Source of the DNA: Geomicrobium sp. JCM 19039 | GTDB taxonomy: Bacteria; Bacillota; Bacilli; Bacillales; Marinococcaceae | NCBI RefSeq assembly: GCF_000698145.1 | Contig: NZ_BAXB01000012.1 | Location: forward strand, 1-64,000 | Reading direction: 5' to 3' | DNA: 64,000 nt | Notes under the pieces: generated by a model | The model's input: only the letters and a program-made list of their open reading frames with translations | The model's database searches: none | Told to the model about the DNA's origin: nothing | Shown: positions 42,642-52,288 of the stretch, in pieces | How positions within the stretch are numbered: position 1 is the first letter of the stretch | How the letters are laid out: every line of letters starts with the position of its first letter | Program-made: the position numbers and the translations under genes

Positions 42642-43127
42642 ATGTTTGAACCTGTCAATTACGACGGAAATTTGCAGAAGAAATATGACATGCTCTATAA
42701 ACAACTGGATGCCTTGCTTGAAGATGAGGATGATCCTACAGCGAACCTAGCCAATGCGACTGCCTTGTTACAACAATTTCTAGATCGTACGAACTGGGTC
42801 GGTTTTTATCTTTTAAAAGAGGGCGAGTTGGTGCTCGGGCCTTTCCAAGGATTGCCCGCTTGTGTGCGTATTCAAGTCGGCAAAGGGGTGTGTGGTACCG
42901 CAGCGAAGACACTAGAAACGCAAGTCGTTGAGGACGTGCATCAATTCCCTGGCCACATCGCTTGTGACGCTGCTTCACAATCCGAGGTAGTCGTTCCGAT
43001 CATTATGAACGACCAAGTATACGGTGTTTTGGATATTGACTCTCCAGAAAAGGCGCGTTTCTCTGAAGAAGAGGGTCGCCTGCTCACTGTATTTGTTGAG
43101 CACCTTGTTCCTCACTTACAACGTTAG
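42642..43127 (+). CDS. ytsP: GAF-domain protein YtsP, methionine-(R)-sulfoxide reductase type
   Basis: A 161-residue GAF protein of the free methionine-(R)-sulfoxide reductase family. The three conserved Cys are present in PACVRI, GKGVCGTAA and HIACDAASQSEVVVPI. It would repair oxidised free methionine in the cytoplasm. GGGGAGG precedes the ATG at 42642. Its own terminator follows. Confidence 0.92.
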   Translation: MFEPVNYDGNLQKKYDMLYKQLDALLEDEDDPTANLANATALLQQFLDRTNWVGFYLLKEGELVLGPFQGLPACVRIQVGKGVCGTAAKTLETQVVEDVHQFPGHIACDAASQSEVVVPIIMNDQVYGVLDIDSPEKARFSEEEGRLLTVFVEHLVPHLQR

Positions 43128-43134
43128 CATAAAG

Positions 43135-43169
43135 AAAGGCAAGCTCCTGGTTGAAGGAGCTTGCCTTTT
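43135..43169. terminator. Bidirectional terminator
   Basis: The hairpin AAAGGCAAGCTCC TGGTTGA AGGAGCTTGCCTTT lies between convergent ytsP and the PRC-barrel gene, with T run and A run on opposite sides. Confidence 0.9.
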
Positions 43170-43173
43170 ATTT

Positions 43174-43925
43174 TTATTTGATGCCGTAATATGCGTTTAA
43201 CTCTCTTTCGTCGTCATCGGTTAACGTCTCCGATTTCGGAGCATCTTCAATGACTTGCAAAGCAACCGGCACATGGGCGCTGCTTTCCAACGGGTCAAAG
43301 TCTTTAAACACTTGGACTGGCAAAACGTAACGGTCGCGTTCCATAATGCCATCTGACTCAATTTCTATAAAACGGACTTGCCACGTTGTACTATCGAACA
43401 AAATATCGGAAATGGAACCCGCCTTTTCATCGTTGGCGTACACTGAATAGGATGTTAGATCTTTCGAGCTCTGCAAATGATAGTTCTCTTCATCCAAACG
43501 TGAACCGGCAACATCGTCTGGACTTGGCGTTCCCGAAACGGGCGCAATTGGCCCTGCATATGGAAAGTGTGGAACCCCTGCTGGTGTCGCAGGCGAAACG
43601 GTCCAGTAATGCTGAAGGCCGTAATGATCAAGCAACGTTGCTTCATATTGCCTTGAGATTGGCTGATCTGTTTCTGGCTTCGGACTGTCCTTCACTTGGT
43701 CTTTCGTTGCGTCTAAATCAACGAGCTGTTCAGTAATTTCAAGCCTTGTAATCAACTCGGGCTGATGAGTACCTTCCCGCCAAAAAACCAACGCCGCGTA
43801 TCCCCAACGATATAACGAACTTTCCAACGACCCGTACTGTCAAAATACACATCGTCAACCGCTCCGAAATCATCGTCAGTAGCTGACAGTGAAAAGTCTC
43901 TAAAGTCCTCGACACGTAGTAACAC
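43174..43925 (-). pseudogene. Double PRC-barrel protein, frameshifted
   Basis: A protein of about 250 residues with two PRC-barrel-like halves. The first frame starts at GTG 43925 (AAAGGAGAGAG upstream) and reads RVEDFRDFSLSATDDDFGAV, then VYFDSTGRWKVRYIVGDT and KVLISP. One missing C near 43760 moves it into ELITRLEITEQLVDL. The second half has DEKAGSISDILFDSTTWQVRFIEIE. The ends are acidic. PRC-barrel proteins bind RNA or membrane partners, and the role here is unknown. Confidence 0.8.
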
Positions 43926-44004
43926 AGGTTCTCTCTCCTTTACAGGTTGTTATAGAGAATTTTCCTGTTTTGCGCCGATTGTAAACCCGAAATCTTTTCT
44001 GAGA

Positions 44005-44678
44005 CTAGTAGTCGCTTCCAGACTCGGCACCTGAAACAATCGCAATGCCAGAACTTGTCCCAATTCGATCTGTCCCTGCTTCAATATATTCTTCAGCGAC
44101 GGCCGCATTCTTCACACCGCCTGAAGCTTTAATTTTTGCATGATCACCGACGGTTTCTTTCATTAAACGAACGTCACTAAGCGTTGCACCGCCAGTGTGA
44201 AACCCTGTGGATGTCTTAACAAAGTCCGCTCCGGCTTGTACACACAACTCAGAAGCTTTTACTTTTTCAGCGTCGGTAAGCTGACTCGTTTCAATGATTA
44301 CTTTCACTGTCGCTTTATTTGCTGCCGCGTTTACGACGGCTTGAATATCGCGAAGCACATGATCATCATTCCCAGACTTGAGCGCTCCCATGTTTATAAC
44401 CATATCCACATCTGCTACGCCTTGTTTGATGGCAATTTCTGTTTCATAAGCCTTCACTTCTGGCACATTCATGCCGTGCGGAAAGCCAATGACTGTAGTT
44501 ACACCTACTTGACTACCTTCTAACAGAGCGACAGCCGTTTCTACCAATACGGGTGAACACAAACCGTTTTAAACTCATGTGTCTTGGCTTCCTCGCAAAG
44601 CGTAACAATGGCTGATCTTGATGCTTCAGGTTTCAGTAACGTATGATCAATGTATGATGCGAGTGTTGATTTGTTCAT
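44005..44678 (-). pseudogene. deoC: Deoxyribose-phosphate aldolase, frameshifted
   Basis: DERA, about 224 residues, cleaves 2-deoxyribose 5-phosphate to glyceraldehyde 3-phosphate and acetaldehyde in nucleoside catabolism. The first frame reads [19 protein letters not shown] up to TVCVHPYW. One missing G in GGG near 44545 joins it to [22 protein letters not shown]. The Schiff-base Lys is in DFVKTSTGF and the second Lys in IKASGG. AAGGTGA precedes tandem ATGs at 44681 and 44678. Confidence 0.9.
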
Positions 44679-44742
44679 CATTCTTCACCTTCCATTCTTT
44701 CAGTCACCCCCACTATATCATGTTTTTATTCGTTCGTTGAGG

Positions 44743-44771
44743 TTGACTTTTATATGAGGAATTTATACAAT
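44743..44771 (+). promoter_or_regulatory. Sigma-A promoter of rpsD
   Basis: TTGACT at 44743-44748 and TACAAT at 44766-44771 are spaced by 17 nt. Transcription would begin near 44778 and give a leader of about 190 nt. Confidence 0.8.
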
Positions 44772-44777
44772 GGTAGT

Positions 44778-44969
44778 TGTGCTAAAAGACAGCCAAGGTA
44801 AACTTACTTCGTCTTTCATTTTGTTCCTCGACTGCGGCTGATCACAATCGAGGTGCATCACTAACTCCCCGCTGTCGGAGCGAAGATGTGTGAAAACAAA
44901 ATGAGCGTCTAAGAGATTACCCCTGCCCGTCTTTTTCACGATAAACGTGATAAAAGGAGGAGCTATACT
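44778..44969 (+). promoter_or_regulatory. Ribosomal protein S4 autoregulatory leader
   Basis: The long untranslated leader before rpsD has several stems, including CACGATAAACGTG directly ahead of AAAAGGAGGAG. In B. subtilis free S4 binds such a leader and represses its own gene. Assignment rests on position and length; the fold was not computed. Confidence 0.65.
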
Positions 44970-45571
44970 ATGGCTCGCTATACAGGTCCATCTTGGAAGA
45001 AATCACGCCGTCTTGGTATTTCACTAAGCGGTACAGGTAAAGAACTAGAAAAACGCCCTTACGTTCCGGGTGAACACGGTCCGACTCAACGCAAGAAATT
45101 GACAGAGTACGGTGTCCAGCTTCAAGAGAAGCAAAAACTACGTTTTATGTACGGATTGACTGAGCGTCAGTTTAAGCGCACATTCGATAAAGCAGCAAAG
45201 CGCGGAGGCGTACACGGTGAAGAATTCATGATCCTTCTTGAATCTCGCTAGATAACCTCGTTTATCGTGCAGGTCTTGCTCGTACACGTCGTGGGGCGCG
45301 CCAACTCGTAAACCACGGTCACATTACTGTTGATGGTCAGCGCGTAGACATCCCGTCTTACACGCTTAAGCCAGGACAAGTAATCGGTGTACGTGAGAAG
45401 TCACGCAACATGAACTCGATCGCTGAGGCTCGCGAATCCCTTGCCTTCACACCTGAATATGTCAGTGTAGACGGTGAGAAGTATGAAGTTACGTTCACAC
45501 GCCTTCCAGAGCGTTCTGAACTTTCTTCAGAAATTACCGAAGCGCTTATCGTTGAGTGGTACTCTCGTTAA
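44970..45571 (+). pseudogene. rpsD: 30S ribosomal protein S4, frameshifted
   Basis: S4 of 200 residues binds 16S rRNA early in 30S assembly. The first frame runs from [21 protein letters not shown] to ILLESR and then meets TAG. One missing C (CGCCTAG to CGCTAG) near 45248 restores [28 protein letters not shown], the S4 RNA-binding domain, ending IVEWYSR. S4 is essential and the protein is otherwise perfect, so this is strong evidence for a sequence error. AAAGGAGGAG precedes the ATG. Confidence 0.95.
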
Positions 45572-45576
45572 TACAC

Positions 45577-45606
45577 TAAACCCCCTCTTTATAAAGAGGG
45601 GGTTTT
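45577..45606. terminator. Terminator between rpsD and convergent hydrolase
   Basis: The hairpin AAACCCCCTCTTTATAAAGAGGGGGTTT with a T run serves rpsD and possibly the opposing gene. Confidence 0.92.
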
Positions 45607-45608
45607 TA

Positions 45609-46604
45609 TTATTTAATCGCTTCGATCATTTCATCTGCGCCCTCACTTTGATTTGAGCACACGACGACAACACGACTACTCGAGGGTTCAAACGAAGCCC
45701 GAAAGCAAACACCCGGGTCGTAGCCGACGAGTAGATGTTTTCTTGAACCGTCTTCTCTTTCAATTGTATAACCTGAATAACTATAAAAGACAGTATCGTC
45801 TACGTGAACTCTCGGACGTAAAAATTGTTCCGTCATCTTTTCTGAGAAAAGTTCAGCTTTATCGACACTCCGCCAAAACGTTACCACGTCAGCTGCGGTG
45901 ACAAACACACCCCCATCTGCCCCACCTTTTATCGGAATGCAATATTGATTCGTTCGATTGCTTTCAATATACCCGTGCGCAGTCTGTTCAGGCAACTGAT
46001 CAAGTTCAAAATAACCTGACTTGTCCATGCCCACCTTTTGAAAGATCTCTTCTTCAACAAATCGGTCAAACGGACGTCCCGATACCGCCTCAACGATTTG
46101 ACCTAGCACAATATAACCTGCGTTATTATAATGAAACCGTTCACCAGGATGGAATTTCATCGGGTCTTGTTGAAACATTGGCAAAAAATCCTTGCCTTCC
46201 CTCATGCTGTACATCGGCTTTTCATCCCACAATGCAGAAAAATCATCCATCATTTCTTCATCAAAATAATCGGGAATGCCTGACGTATGCGTAAGCAAAT
46301 GATGTATCGTAATGTCCTCATGAAAGTGTGGGAATGCGATGTCTACACATTGCTGTAAACGCGTATTAAATGAAAGTTTCCCTTCTTCAACGAGTCTGCA
46401 AATGGCTGCGCTCGTGAACACCTTCGCTCCGGATGCGATGCCAAACCGTGTACTTGGCCTGTTTTTTAGTTGTTCCGCCTGATTGGCATAACCGAACGCT
46501 TGCTCGAACACACCATCGTTTTCTTTTATGAATACCACTCCAGAAAAATTCACATCTCGTTGAACGTTCAGTAATCGCTCGATTTGTTTATTCTGCTTCA
46601 TCAT
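45609..46604 (-). CDS. Serine beta-lactamase-like hydrolase
   Basis: A 331-residue protein of the class C beta-lactamase/esterase family (PBP4* type). The SxxK motif is in FGIASGAKVFTSA, the YxN motif is YNNAGY, and HTSGIPDYFDEE follows. No signal peptide is seen, so it is probably cytoplasmic. The substrate is unknown. AAGGAGGATA precedes tandem ATGs at 46604 and 46601. Confidence 0.85.
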   Translation of the reverse strand: MMKQNKQIERLLNVQRDVNFSGVVFIKENDGVFEQAFGYANQAEQLKNRPSTRFGIASGAKVFTSAAICRLVEEGKLSFNTRLQQCVDIAFPHFHEDITIHHLLTHTSGIPDYFDEEMMDDFSALWDEKPMYSMREGKDFLPMFQQDPMKFHPGERFHYNNAGYIVLGQIVEAVSGRPFDRFVEEEIFQKVGMDKSGYFELDQLPEQTAHGYIESNRTNQYCIPIKGGADGGVFVTAADVVTFWRSVDKAELFSEKMTEQFLRPRVHVDDTVFYSYSGYTIEREDGSRKHLLVGYDPGVCFRASFEPSSSRVVVVCSNQSEGADEMIEAIK

Positions 46605-46709
46605 TATCCTCCTTAAGATTAAGTGATTCGATTCTCGACACTCAAGTCAAGTTAGAGTAGATGAAGCTGAATGATTCACACTAAACTCATTCGATTGTCA
46701 CCTCCTCAT

Positions 46710-47351
46710 TTACTGATCGTAGGCATTTAATGCGTTCACTCCGTGGGCAAGGGCAGACTCAGCTTTCAAAGCTGTTGCAACAAGTAAAGACTCGGCCACT
46801 TCTTCGCGACATGCTCCTGCAACTTTTACGGCTGCTGTGTGCAATTCAATGCAATATGGACAACCTGTCGTGTGTGCGACGGCAATAGCGATGAGTTCTT
46901 TTTCTTTCACCGTTAATGCACCTGTTTGAAGAGCCGCTTGATCAAACGAAAGAAATTTCTGAAAAGTATCTTCAGTGTATGTTTTCATTTCCTCTAGGCG
47001 TCTAAAGTAAGAAGATTTGTACAATTCATCTTCGCCGTTTTCATCATAAGCATTCCATGCATTTACACTATGCGCGATTGCTGATCCAGCTTTTAAAGCG
47101 GTAGCCACTAGGATTGCTTCTGCCACTTCTTCTTTCTTTGCCCCTTGTTTCTTCGCTTGATTAACATGTTGCTCAATGCAATACGGGCACCCGGTTGTAT
47201 GAGCAACCGCTACAGCAATCAATTCCTTCAACTTCGGCTGCAACTTTCCTGGCGCGAGCGCTTCGTTGTCGAATGCGATGAAGGCAGCAAAGGCCTCTGG
47301 AGCTAACGATTTGAATTCTTCCAATCGGCTTGAATACGCTTTGTTATACAT
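46710..47351 (-). CDS. Fused double carboxymuconolactone decarboxylase/AhpD-like protein
   Basis: A 213-residue protein made of two tandem AhpD-like domains (about 1-107 and 110-213). Each has KELIA(I/V)AVAHTTGCPYCIE..H with its redox CxxC and His, and ends ATALKA(G/E)SA(I/L)AH.VNA.NAYD. Single-domain relatives are about 110 residues, so this is an internal duplication. AhpD proteins reduce peroxiredoxin partners, and no partner lies nearby. AGGAGGAG precedes the ATG at 47351. Confidence 0.88.
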   Translation of the reverse strand: MYNKAYSSRLEEFKSLAPEAFAAFIAFDNEALAPGKLQPKLKELIAVAVAHTTGCPYCIEQHVNQAKKQGAKKEEVAEAILVATALKAGSAIAHSVNAWNAYDENGEDELYKSSYFRRLEEMKTYTEDTFQKFLSFDQAALQTGALTVKEKELIAIAVAHTTGCPYCIELHTAAVKVAGACREEVAESLLVATALKAESALAHGVNALNAYDQ

Positions 47352-47407
47352 CACCGCTCCTCCTCACCTATTTCGTTTTATTTTTCCATAGAGACGTTCA
47401 TTTAGCA

Positions 47408-47441
47408 AGAAAAAAGACGGGGATGCTCCCCATCTTTTTTC
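47408..47441 (-). terminator. Terminator of tyrS
   Basis: The hairpin AAAAGACGGGGATGCTCCCCATCTTTT (one mismatch) with A and T flanks lies next to the tyrS stop. Confidence 0.88.
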
Positions 47442-47442
47442 T

Positions 47443-48684
47443 TCATTTCTTAAGTTGAGCAAACTTCCGTTTGCCAACTTGCACGATCATATCGTCTGCA
47501 ATTGTAATCTCTGCATGAATGTCTTCGACTTTTTGCTCATCAATTTTCACACCGCCATTTTTAATCATGCGGCGTGCTTCGCCTTTCGATGGTTGTAATT
47601 CCAGCTCAACGAGCAAATCAATAATGGACACGATCGGCTCACCTTTCCAGTCAACGACCGGCAAATCCTCAGGAAGTGCACGTTTCGTAAACACCGTCTG
47701 GAAGTATTTCTCAGCTTCGGCAGCTGCAGCTTCCCCGTGGTACATTTCAACAAAACGGCGACCAAGTCGTTGTTTCACATCTCTTGGGTGAATGCTCCCC
47801 TCACCAAGTCCTTTCTCCAAAGCTTCAACCTCTTCCATCGGAATATCGGTTGCCAGTTTATAATACTTCACCATCAACTCATCAGGAATGCTCATTGATT
47901 TACCAAAAATCTCATTCGGTTCTTCATCAATTCCAATGTAGTTGTTTAATGACTTCGACATTTTGCGCACACCGTCCAACCCTTCAATGAGCGGAAGCGT
48001 TAGGGCAACTTGCTTATCTTTCCCGTACGCATCTTGAAGCTGACGTCCCATCATAAGGTTAAACGTTTGGTCAGTACCCCCAACCTCAATATCGGTATCC
48101 ATCGCCACCGAATCATAGCCTTGCATTAATGGATAGAAGAACTCATGAATGGAAATCGGTTGGTTGTTCTTGTACCGGTTATTGAAATCTTCACGTTCAA
48201 GCATTCTTGCCACTGTTAAATTCCCAGCTAAGTTGATGACATCTTCAAAGTTTAGCTGGCTTAACCATTCCGAGTTGTAGTAGAGCGTTGCTTTGTCCAT
48301 ATCCAACACTTTGCCGTACTGTTCGACGTACGTTTTGGCGTTTTCTGCTACTTGTTCACTCGTTAATACTTTTCTCGTTTCAGATTTACCACTTGGGTCA
48401 CCAATTCTGCCTGTAAAGTCGCCGATCAGCATTTGTACGTGATGTCCAAATTCTTGAAATTGGCGAAGCTTATGAAGAACGACGGTGTGGCCAATGTGCA
48501 CGTCCGGGGCCGAAGGGTCCATGCCTAGCTTAATGTTGAGCGGTTTACCTGTTGCAATTGATTTCTCAATTTTCCCTCGGAACGCCTCTTCAGGCACAAT
48601 CTCCACAACACCTCTCATGAGCGCCTCGACTTGGCGATTCGCTTCTTCCTTTTGTTCTGTTGTTAATGTCCATTCGCTTGTCAT
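47443..48684 (-). CDS. tyrS: Tyrosyl-tRNA synthetase (TyrZ-type)
   Basis: TyrRS of 413 residues charges tRNA-Tyr. The class I motifs are [14 protein letters not shown] and KMSKSLNN, with [13 protein letters not shown], and an S4-like RNA-binding domain forms the C-terminus. Length and these motifs match the TyrZ class rather than the 422-residue TyrS usually found at this locus in B. subtilis (which has GGSDQWGN). Control is by the T-box upstream. Confidence 0.94.
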   Translation of the reverse strand: MTSEWTLTTEQKEEANRQVEALMRGVVEIVPEEAFRGKIEKSIATGKPLNIKLGMDPSAPDVHIGHTVVLHKLRQFQEFGHHVQMLIGDFTGRIGDPSGKSETRKVLTSEQVAENAKTYVEQYGKVLDMDKATLYYNSEWLSQLNFEDVINLAGNLTVARMLEREDFNNRYKNNQPISIHEFFYPLMQGYDSVAMDTDIEVGGTDQTFNLMMGRQLQDAYGKDKQVALTLPLIEGLDGVRKMSKSLNNYIGIDEEPNEIFGKSMSIPDELMVKYYKLATDIPMEEVEALEKGLGEGSIHPRDVKQRLGRRFVEMYHGEAAAAEAEKYFQTVFTKRALPEDLPVVDWKGEPIVSIIDLLVELELQPSKGEARRMIKNGGVKIDEQKVEDIHAEITIADDMIVQVGKRKFAQLKK

Positions 48685-48699
48685 ATCTTCGTCCTCCTC

Positions 48700-48938
48700 T
48701 TATTTTTGTCCATAAAAAAAAGCCCCTCCCCTAAAAAGGACGAACGTATCGCGGTACCACCCTTGTTGAGAACTTCCGCTCTCCACTCGGCTCTTTAACG
48801 CAGAGTATACGTTTCCTAGAAAGCTCAAGCAATGTAATTCATCTCTTGCGCCGGATCGACTTGCAGCGACCGTCGACTCTCTGGACCTGTACACAAGAAA
48901 CTACTTCGTTGCCATCATCGCGTTACCTATATTGACAA
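48700..48938 (-). promoter_or_regulatory. Tyrosine T-box leader
   Basis: The leader contains the T-box core TGGTACCGCG (minus strand of 48750-48759) and a UAC tyrosine specifier in GAATTAC (48834-48836). A GU-rich terminator stem (GUUCGUCCUU with GGGGAGGGGC) is followed by eight T. Uncharged tRNA-Tyr would stabilise the antiterminator and switch tyrS on. Confidence 0.92.
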
Positions 48939-48945
48939 TGATCTT

Positions 48946-48974
48946 TTTATACCATGCCAATTGTTCACTGTCAA
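48946..48974 (-). promoter_or_regulatory. Sigma-A promoter of tyrS
   Basis: The minus strand has TTGACA (48969-48974), a 17-nt spacer, then TATAAA (48946-48951). Both hexamers are near consensus and the start site would open the T-box leader. Confidence 0.9.
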
Positions 48975-49092
48975 CTGTATGTAAACCCGATCGATATGGC
49001 AACCTACACGTAAGAACGAAAGGTTAGAAGAGGAATTGTACATAATCATCACGAATAACCTGGATAGCGGTTCTTTAGTCTATAACAAAGTA

Positions 49093-49101
49093 TGCTATAA
49101 T
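49093..49101 (+). promoter_or_regulatory. Extended -10 promoter of the PBP gene
   Basis: TGCTATAAT gives an extended -10 with only a weak -35 (TTTAGT). It lies 28 bp before the ATG, and GGGGGTGA is the ribosome site. Confidence 0.6.
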
Positions 49102-49128
49102 ATGCGTGATCTTCTTAGGGGGTGAACG

Positions 49129-51966
49129 ATGAAAAATATATTGCAGAGGTTTAACCGCTGGGCTGATTTCATACAAAACAATCGCTATGTACAAGGGTTA
49201 AATATTACAAGCCTTGTCGCTTGGAACATTCTCATTCTTTTAAGCGTGACGATCTTGCTCGGAACGACATTTGTCGGTGCAGCCGGTGCTGGCTACTTCG
49301 TTTCTTTAGTTGAAGATGAGCCGGAATATACACAAGAAGAAATACGTGCAGATATTTACAATTATGAAGAAACGAGTGTCGTTTACTTCGCCGATGACGT
49401 ATATTTAGGCGAACTTCCTTCGATTCTTGAGCGAAGAGAAGTAAGCTTGGACGAAGTGTCTACGCACGTGAAAGACGCGTTAATTGCGACAGAAGACGAA
49501 TATTTCTTTGAACATAATGGCATCGTTCCAAAAGCAGTAATGCGCGCAGTGTTTCAAGAGTTCGTCGACACAGGCATGCAAACGGGAGGCAGTACGCTCA
49601 CCCAACAAATTGTGAAAAACCAAATGCTATCTAACGAAGTTTCTTTTGACCGTAAGGCAAGAGAGATCTTAATTGCGATGCGTTTAGAGAATTATATGGA
49701 CAAAGATGAAATTCTTGAAGCGTACTTAAACATCGTACCATTCGGTAGAAATGCGGCCGGTACACAAATTGCAGGCATTCAAGCTGCAGCGAATGGGATT
49801 TTTGATGTCGAGGCTTCGGAACTTTCGTTACCTCAAGCCGCGTATATTGCCGGCATTCCACAAAATCCGTTTTCATACACTCCCTTCACGTCCGGTGGGG
49901 ATTTGAAAGAGGACTTGACTGCTGGAATGCAACGAAAAAATATCGTTCTTTACCGGATGTTAGACTCTGGAACGATTACCGAGGAAGAGTACGAAGCAGC
50001 TCGAGAGTATGACCTAATGGAAGACATTACGGATTATGCACCAGAAAACAGCTTTGAGAGTTATCCGTACGTTACGAACGAAACAGAACGCAGAACCGTC
50101 CCCATTCTTAGAGATTATCTATTGGACAAAGACGGGGTTGACTTAAGTGACATGGAAGATGAAGACCGTGCACACACAGTCCAACAATACACCGAGCGCG
50201 CAAGCACTGAACTTCGACTTGGCGGATACCGCATTCATACTACCATTCATAAAGACATTTATGACGCGATGGAAGACACGATCGCCAACAGTGAATTGTT
50301 CGGTCCGAATACGAATGACGGACAACCTGAACAGGTGGGCGGTTTGTTACAAGATAATGAAACAGGAGCGATTTTAAGCTTTATCGGCGGACGTGACTTT
50401 GAAAAAGAATCATGGAACCACGCTACGACTGGCGAAGGCCGGTCCGTGGGTTCAACGATTAAGCCGCTCATGCCGTTCGGATCTGCGATGGAGCGCGGGG
50501 TTGTGCAACCGGGCATCGTCGTTCCCGATGTGCCAACAAATTACCGCGGGGGAGATCAAGGTCCCGTTAGTAACTTTGGTGGTTCTTACGCCGGCATCCC
50601 TTCCGTGCGAGATACGATTACGAACTCACGAAACACCCCATCGGTACGGACATTTTGGCAAGTGCCAGAAGAAGATTTGTACGATGATATGATAAAACTT
50701 GGCTACACCCCGCACCTTGACTATGCTGCGGAGTCGTTTGCACTCGGTTCTTTTGATGCAACGGTTGAAGAAAACACGAATGCATTATCGACGCTTGCGA
50801 CCGGTGGTACGCGGAATGAATCGTATATGATTGAACGGATAGAGACGCATACGGGTGAAGTGATCTATGAGCATGAACACAATCAAATTGACGTGTTCTC
50901 CCCGCAAACGGCGTACCTTTCTATTGATATGATGCGAGATGTCCTCTCAAACGGAACCGCATCGCGAATTCCTAGCCTGTTAAACTTCGGTGGGGATTGG
51001 GCCGGAAAAACCGGGACGTCGCAAGGTGCCCGTGATTATTGGTTCGTCGGCATGAATCCGAAAGTGAGCTTCGGTTTATGGATCGGCTACGGAGATAACC
51101 AACCGCTTCAAGGCGAATACAGTCAACGTCAACAACAGCTTTGGGCAACGCTTATGAACCGTACTGTTGAAACAAACCGTGACGTCGTCTTGACCGATTC
51201 ACGATTCGAGCAACCCGAAGGAATTGTACGACAGTCAATTTGTGGCGTGAGCGGGTTACTCCCTTCCCAAAGTTGCTACGACGCTGGCCTTGTGAACACC
51301 GATTTGTTTAATAGCAACTATTTGCCATCTCAAACCGATGACTCACTAGAAGGCGCACGCTACGTAACGATTAGTGGTCAAAGTTATCTTGCGTATGAAC
51401 AAACACCTGCCGAATTTACGGACACCGGTTTTTCCGTAAACTCAACGTTCTTCGACGGTGTGAATATCCAAGATTATTTGCCAGACAGTTTGTCCGGGAA
51501 TTTAGTGCCTGACCGAAACGCCCCTGCACTTGACCATACTCCAGCTGCAGTTTCCGGAGTGTCATCAAGTGGCGGAACAATCAGCTGGGCGCAACATTCC
51601 GATGGCGACATTGTGGGCTATCGTGTATACACAGCATCAGGCAGTCTCGTTGGTTCAGTGAAAGGAAATACGTCGACGAGCTTTTCTGGCATTGACCCTG
51701 CCCAAGGCTACTACGTAGCCGCAGTCGATACGATGGGCCGAGAGTCGAACCCGTCGAATCCGACCGAAAGCGTTCCAGCACCTGAAGAGCCAGAAGAAGA
51801 CCCTACTGAAGGTCAAGAGCCAGAAGAAAGTGACTCTACTGGCGAAGGTGAAAACAACGGGAGTTCTGACGAGGATAACGAACAGCCTGATGACCAAGAA
51901 GACGGTGAGGATAATGAAACCCCACCACCAGAAAACGACCCACCAGAGGATGAAGACGATTCTTAA
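49129..51966 (+). CDS. Class A penicillin-binding protein
   Basis: A bifunctional peptidoglycan synthase of 945 residues. It has a cytoplasmic tail, a TM helix (about 28-56) and a glycosyltransferase domain with EDEYFFEHNG (about 122) and GGSTLTQQ (about 153). The transpeptidase shows SxxK at Ser442 (STIK), SRN at 500-502 and KTGTS at 627. After about residue 800 comes a fibronectin type III-like module, then a roughly 65-residue tail of Glu, Asp, Pro and Asn. Such tails occur in wall enzymes of haloalkaliphiles. Lipid II is polymerised and crosslinked outside the membrane. Confidence 0.93.
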   Translation: MKNILQRFNRWADFIQNNRYVQGLNITSLVAWNILILLSVTILLGTTFVGAAGAGYFVSLVEDEPEYTQEEIRADIYNYEETSVVYFADDVYLGELPSILERREVSLDEVSTHVKDALIATEDEYFFEHNGIVPKAVMRAVFQEFVDTGMQTGGSTLTQQIVKNQMLSNEVSFDRKAREILIAMRLENYMDKDEILEAYLNIVPFGRNAAGTQIAGIQAAANGIFDVEASELSLPQAAYIAGIPQNPFSYTPFTSGGDLKEDLTAGMQRKNIVLYRMLDSGTITEEEYEAAREYDLMEDITDYAPENSFESYPYVTNETERRTVPILRDYLLDKDGVDLSDMEDEDRAHTVQQYTERASTELRLGGYRIHTTIHKDIYDAMEDTIANSELFGPNTNDGQPEQVGGLLQDNETGAILSFIGGRDFEKESWNHATTGEGRSVGSTIKPLMPFGSAMERGVVQPGIVVPDVPTNYRGGDQGPVSNFGGSYAGIPSVRDTITNSRNTPSVRTFWQVPEEDLYDDMIKLGYTPHLDYAAESFALGSFDATVEENTNALSTLATGGTRNESYMIERIETHTGEVIYEHEHNQIDVFSPQTAYLSIDMMRDVLSNGTASRIPSLLNFGGDWAGKTGTSQGARDYWFVGMNPKVSFGLWIGYGDNQPLQGEYSQRQQQLWATLMNRTVETNRDVVLTDSRFEQPEGIVRQSICGVSGLLPSQSCYDAGLVNTDLFNSNYLPSQTDDSLEGARYVTISGQSYLAYEQTPAEFTDTGFSVNSTFFDGVNIQDYLPDSLSGNLVPDRNAPALDHTPAAVSGVSSSGGTISWAQHSDGDIVGYRVYTASGSLVGSVKGNTSTSFSGIDPAQGYYVAAVDTMGRESNPSNPTESVPAPEEPEEDPTEGQEPEESDSTGEGENNGSSDEDNEQPDDQEDGEDNETPPPENDPPEDEDDS

Positions 51967-52029
51967 ACGATGCACGTCTACCCTCGGGGGCAGCTTATCC
52001 CCCTGTCCACAGGGCGTAGGGGATGGGAC

Positions 52030-52065
52030 GAAATCTCACCATAGAACAATCTATGGTGAGATTTT
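52030..52065 (+). terminator. Terminator of the PBP gene
   Basis: The perfect hairpin AAATCTCACCATAG AACAAT CTATGGTGAGATTT is followed by TCTTGTTTT. The right arm is the same 14-mer that recurs four times, in degenerate form, at 60106-60250. Confidence 0.92.
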
Positions 52066-52259
52066 CTTGTTTTACGACATATAAATTGTTTCAAATCCTC
52101 CCATACAAACGAGAAATTGTACCAATGTGTATTTTTTTGGGCCTAAGCTCTAACATATACTCACTCTCCGATATTTTAGTTTTAACCTAATAATAATTAA
52201 CCTGCCCCGACAGTACAACAACTCCTCATATGTACTTCTTACACTTTCTCACATGAAAA

Positions 52260-52282
52260 GCCGCCGGCGAAAGGCCGGCGAC
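52260..52282 (-). terminator. Terminator of the peptidase pair
   Basis: The GC-rich hairpin GCCGCCGGC GAAAG GCCGGCGAC lies just beyond the S15 peptidase stop. The minus strand then reads CTTTTC. Confidence 0.85.
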
Positions 52283-52288
52283 CATCTG

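Noticed and set aside
45248..45248. Programmed frameshifting in rpsD or the other broken genes
   Set aside because: No slippery heptamer with downstream structure is common to the sites, and family members are not recoded. Single-base sequence errors explain all cases.
51655..51975. 106-codon minus-strand ORF with hydrophobic runs under the PBP tail
   Set aside because: Its Trp/Phe/Val-rich sequence is just the complement of acidic Glu/Asp/Pro codons; there is no initiation signal.
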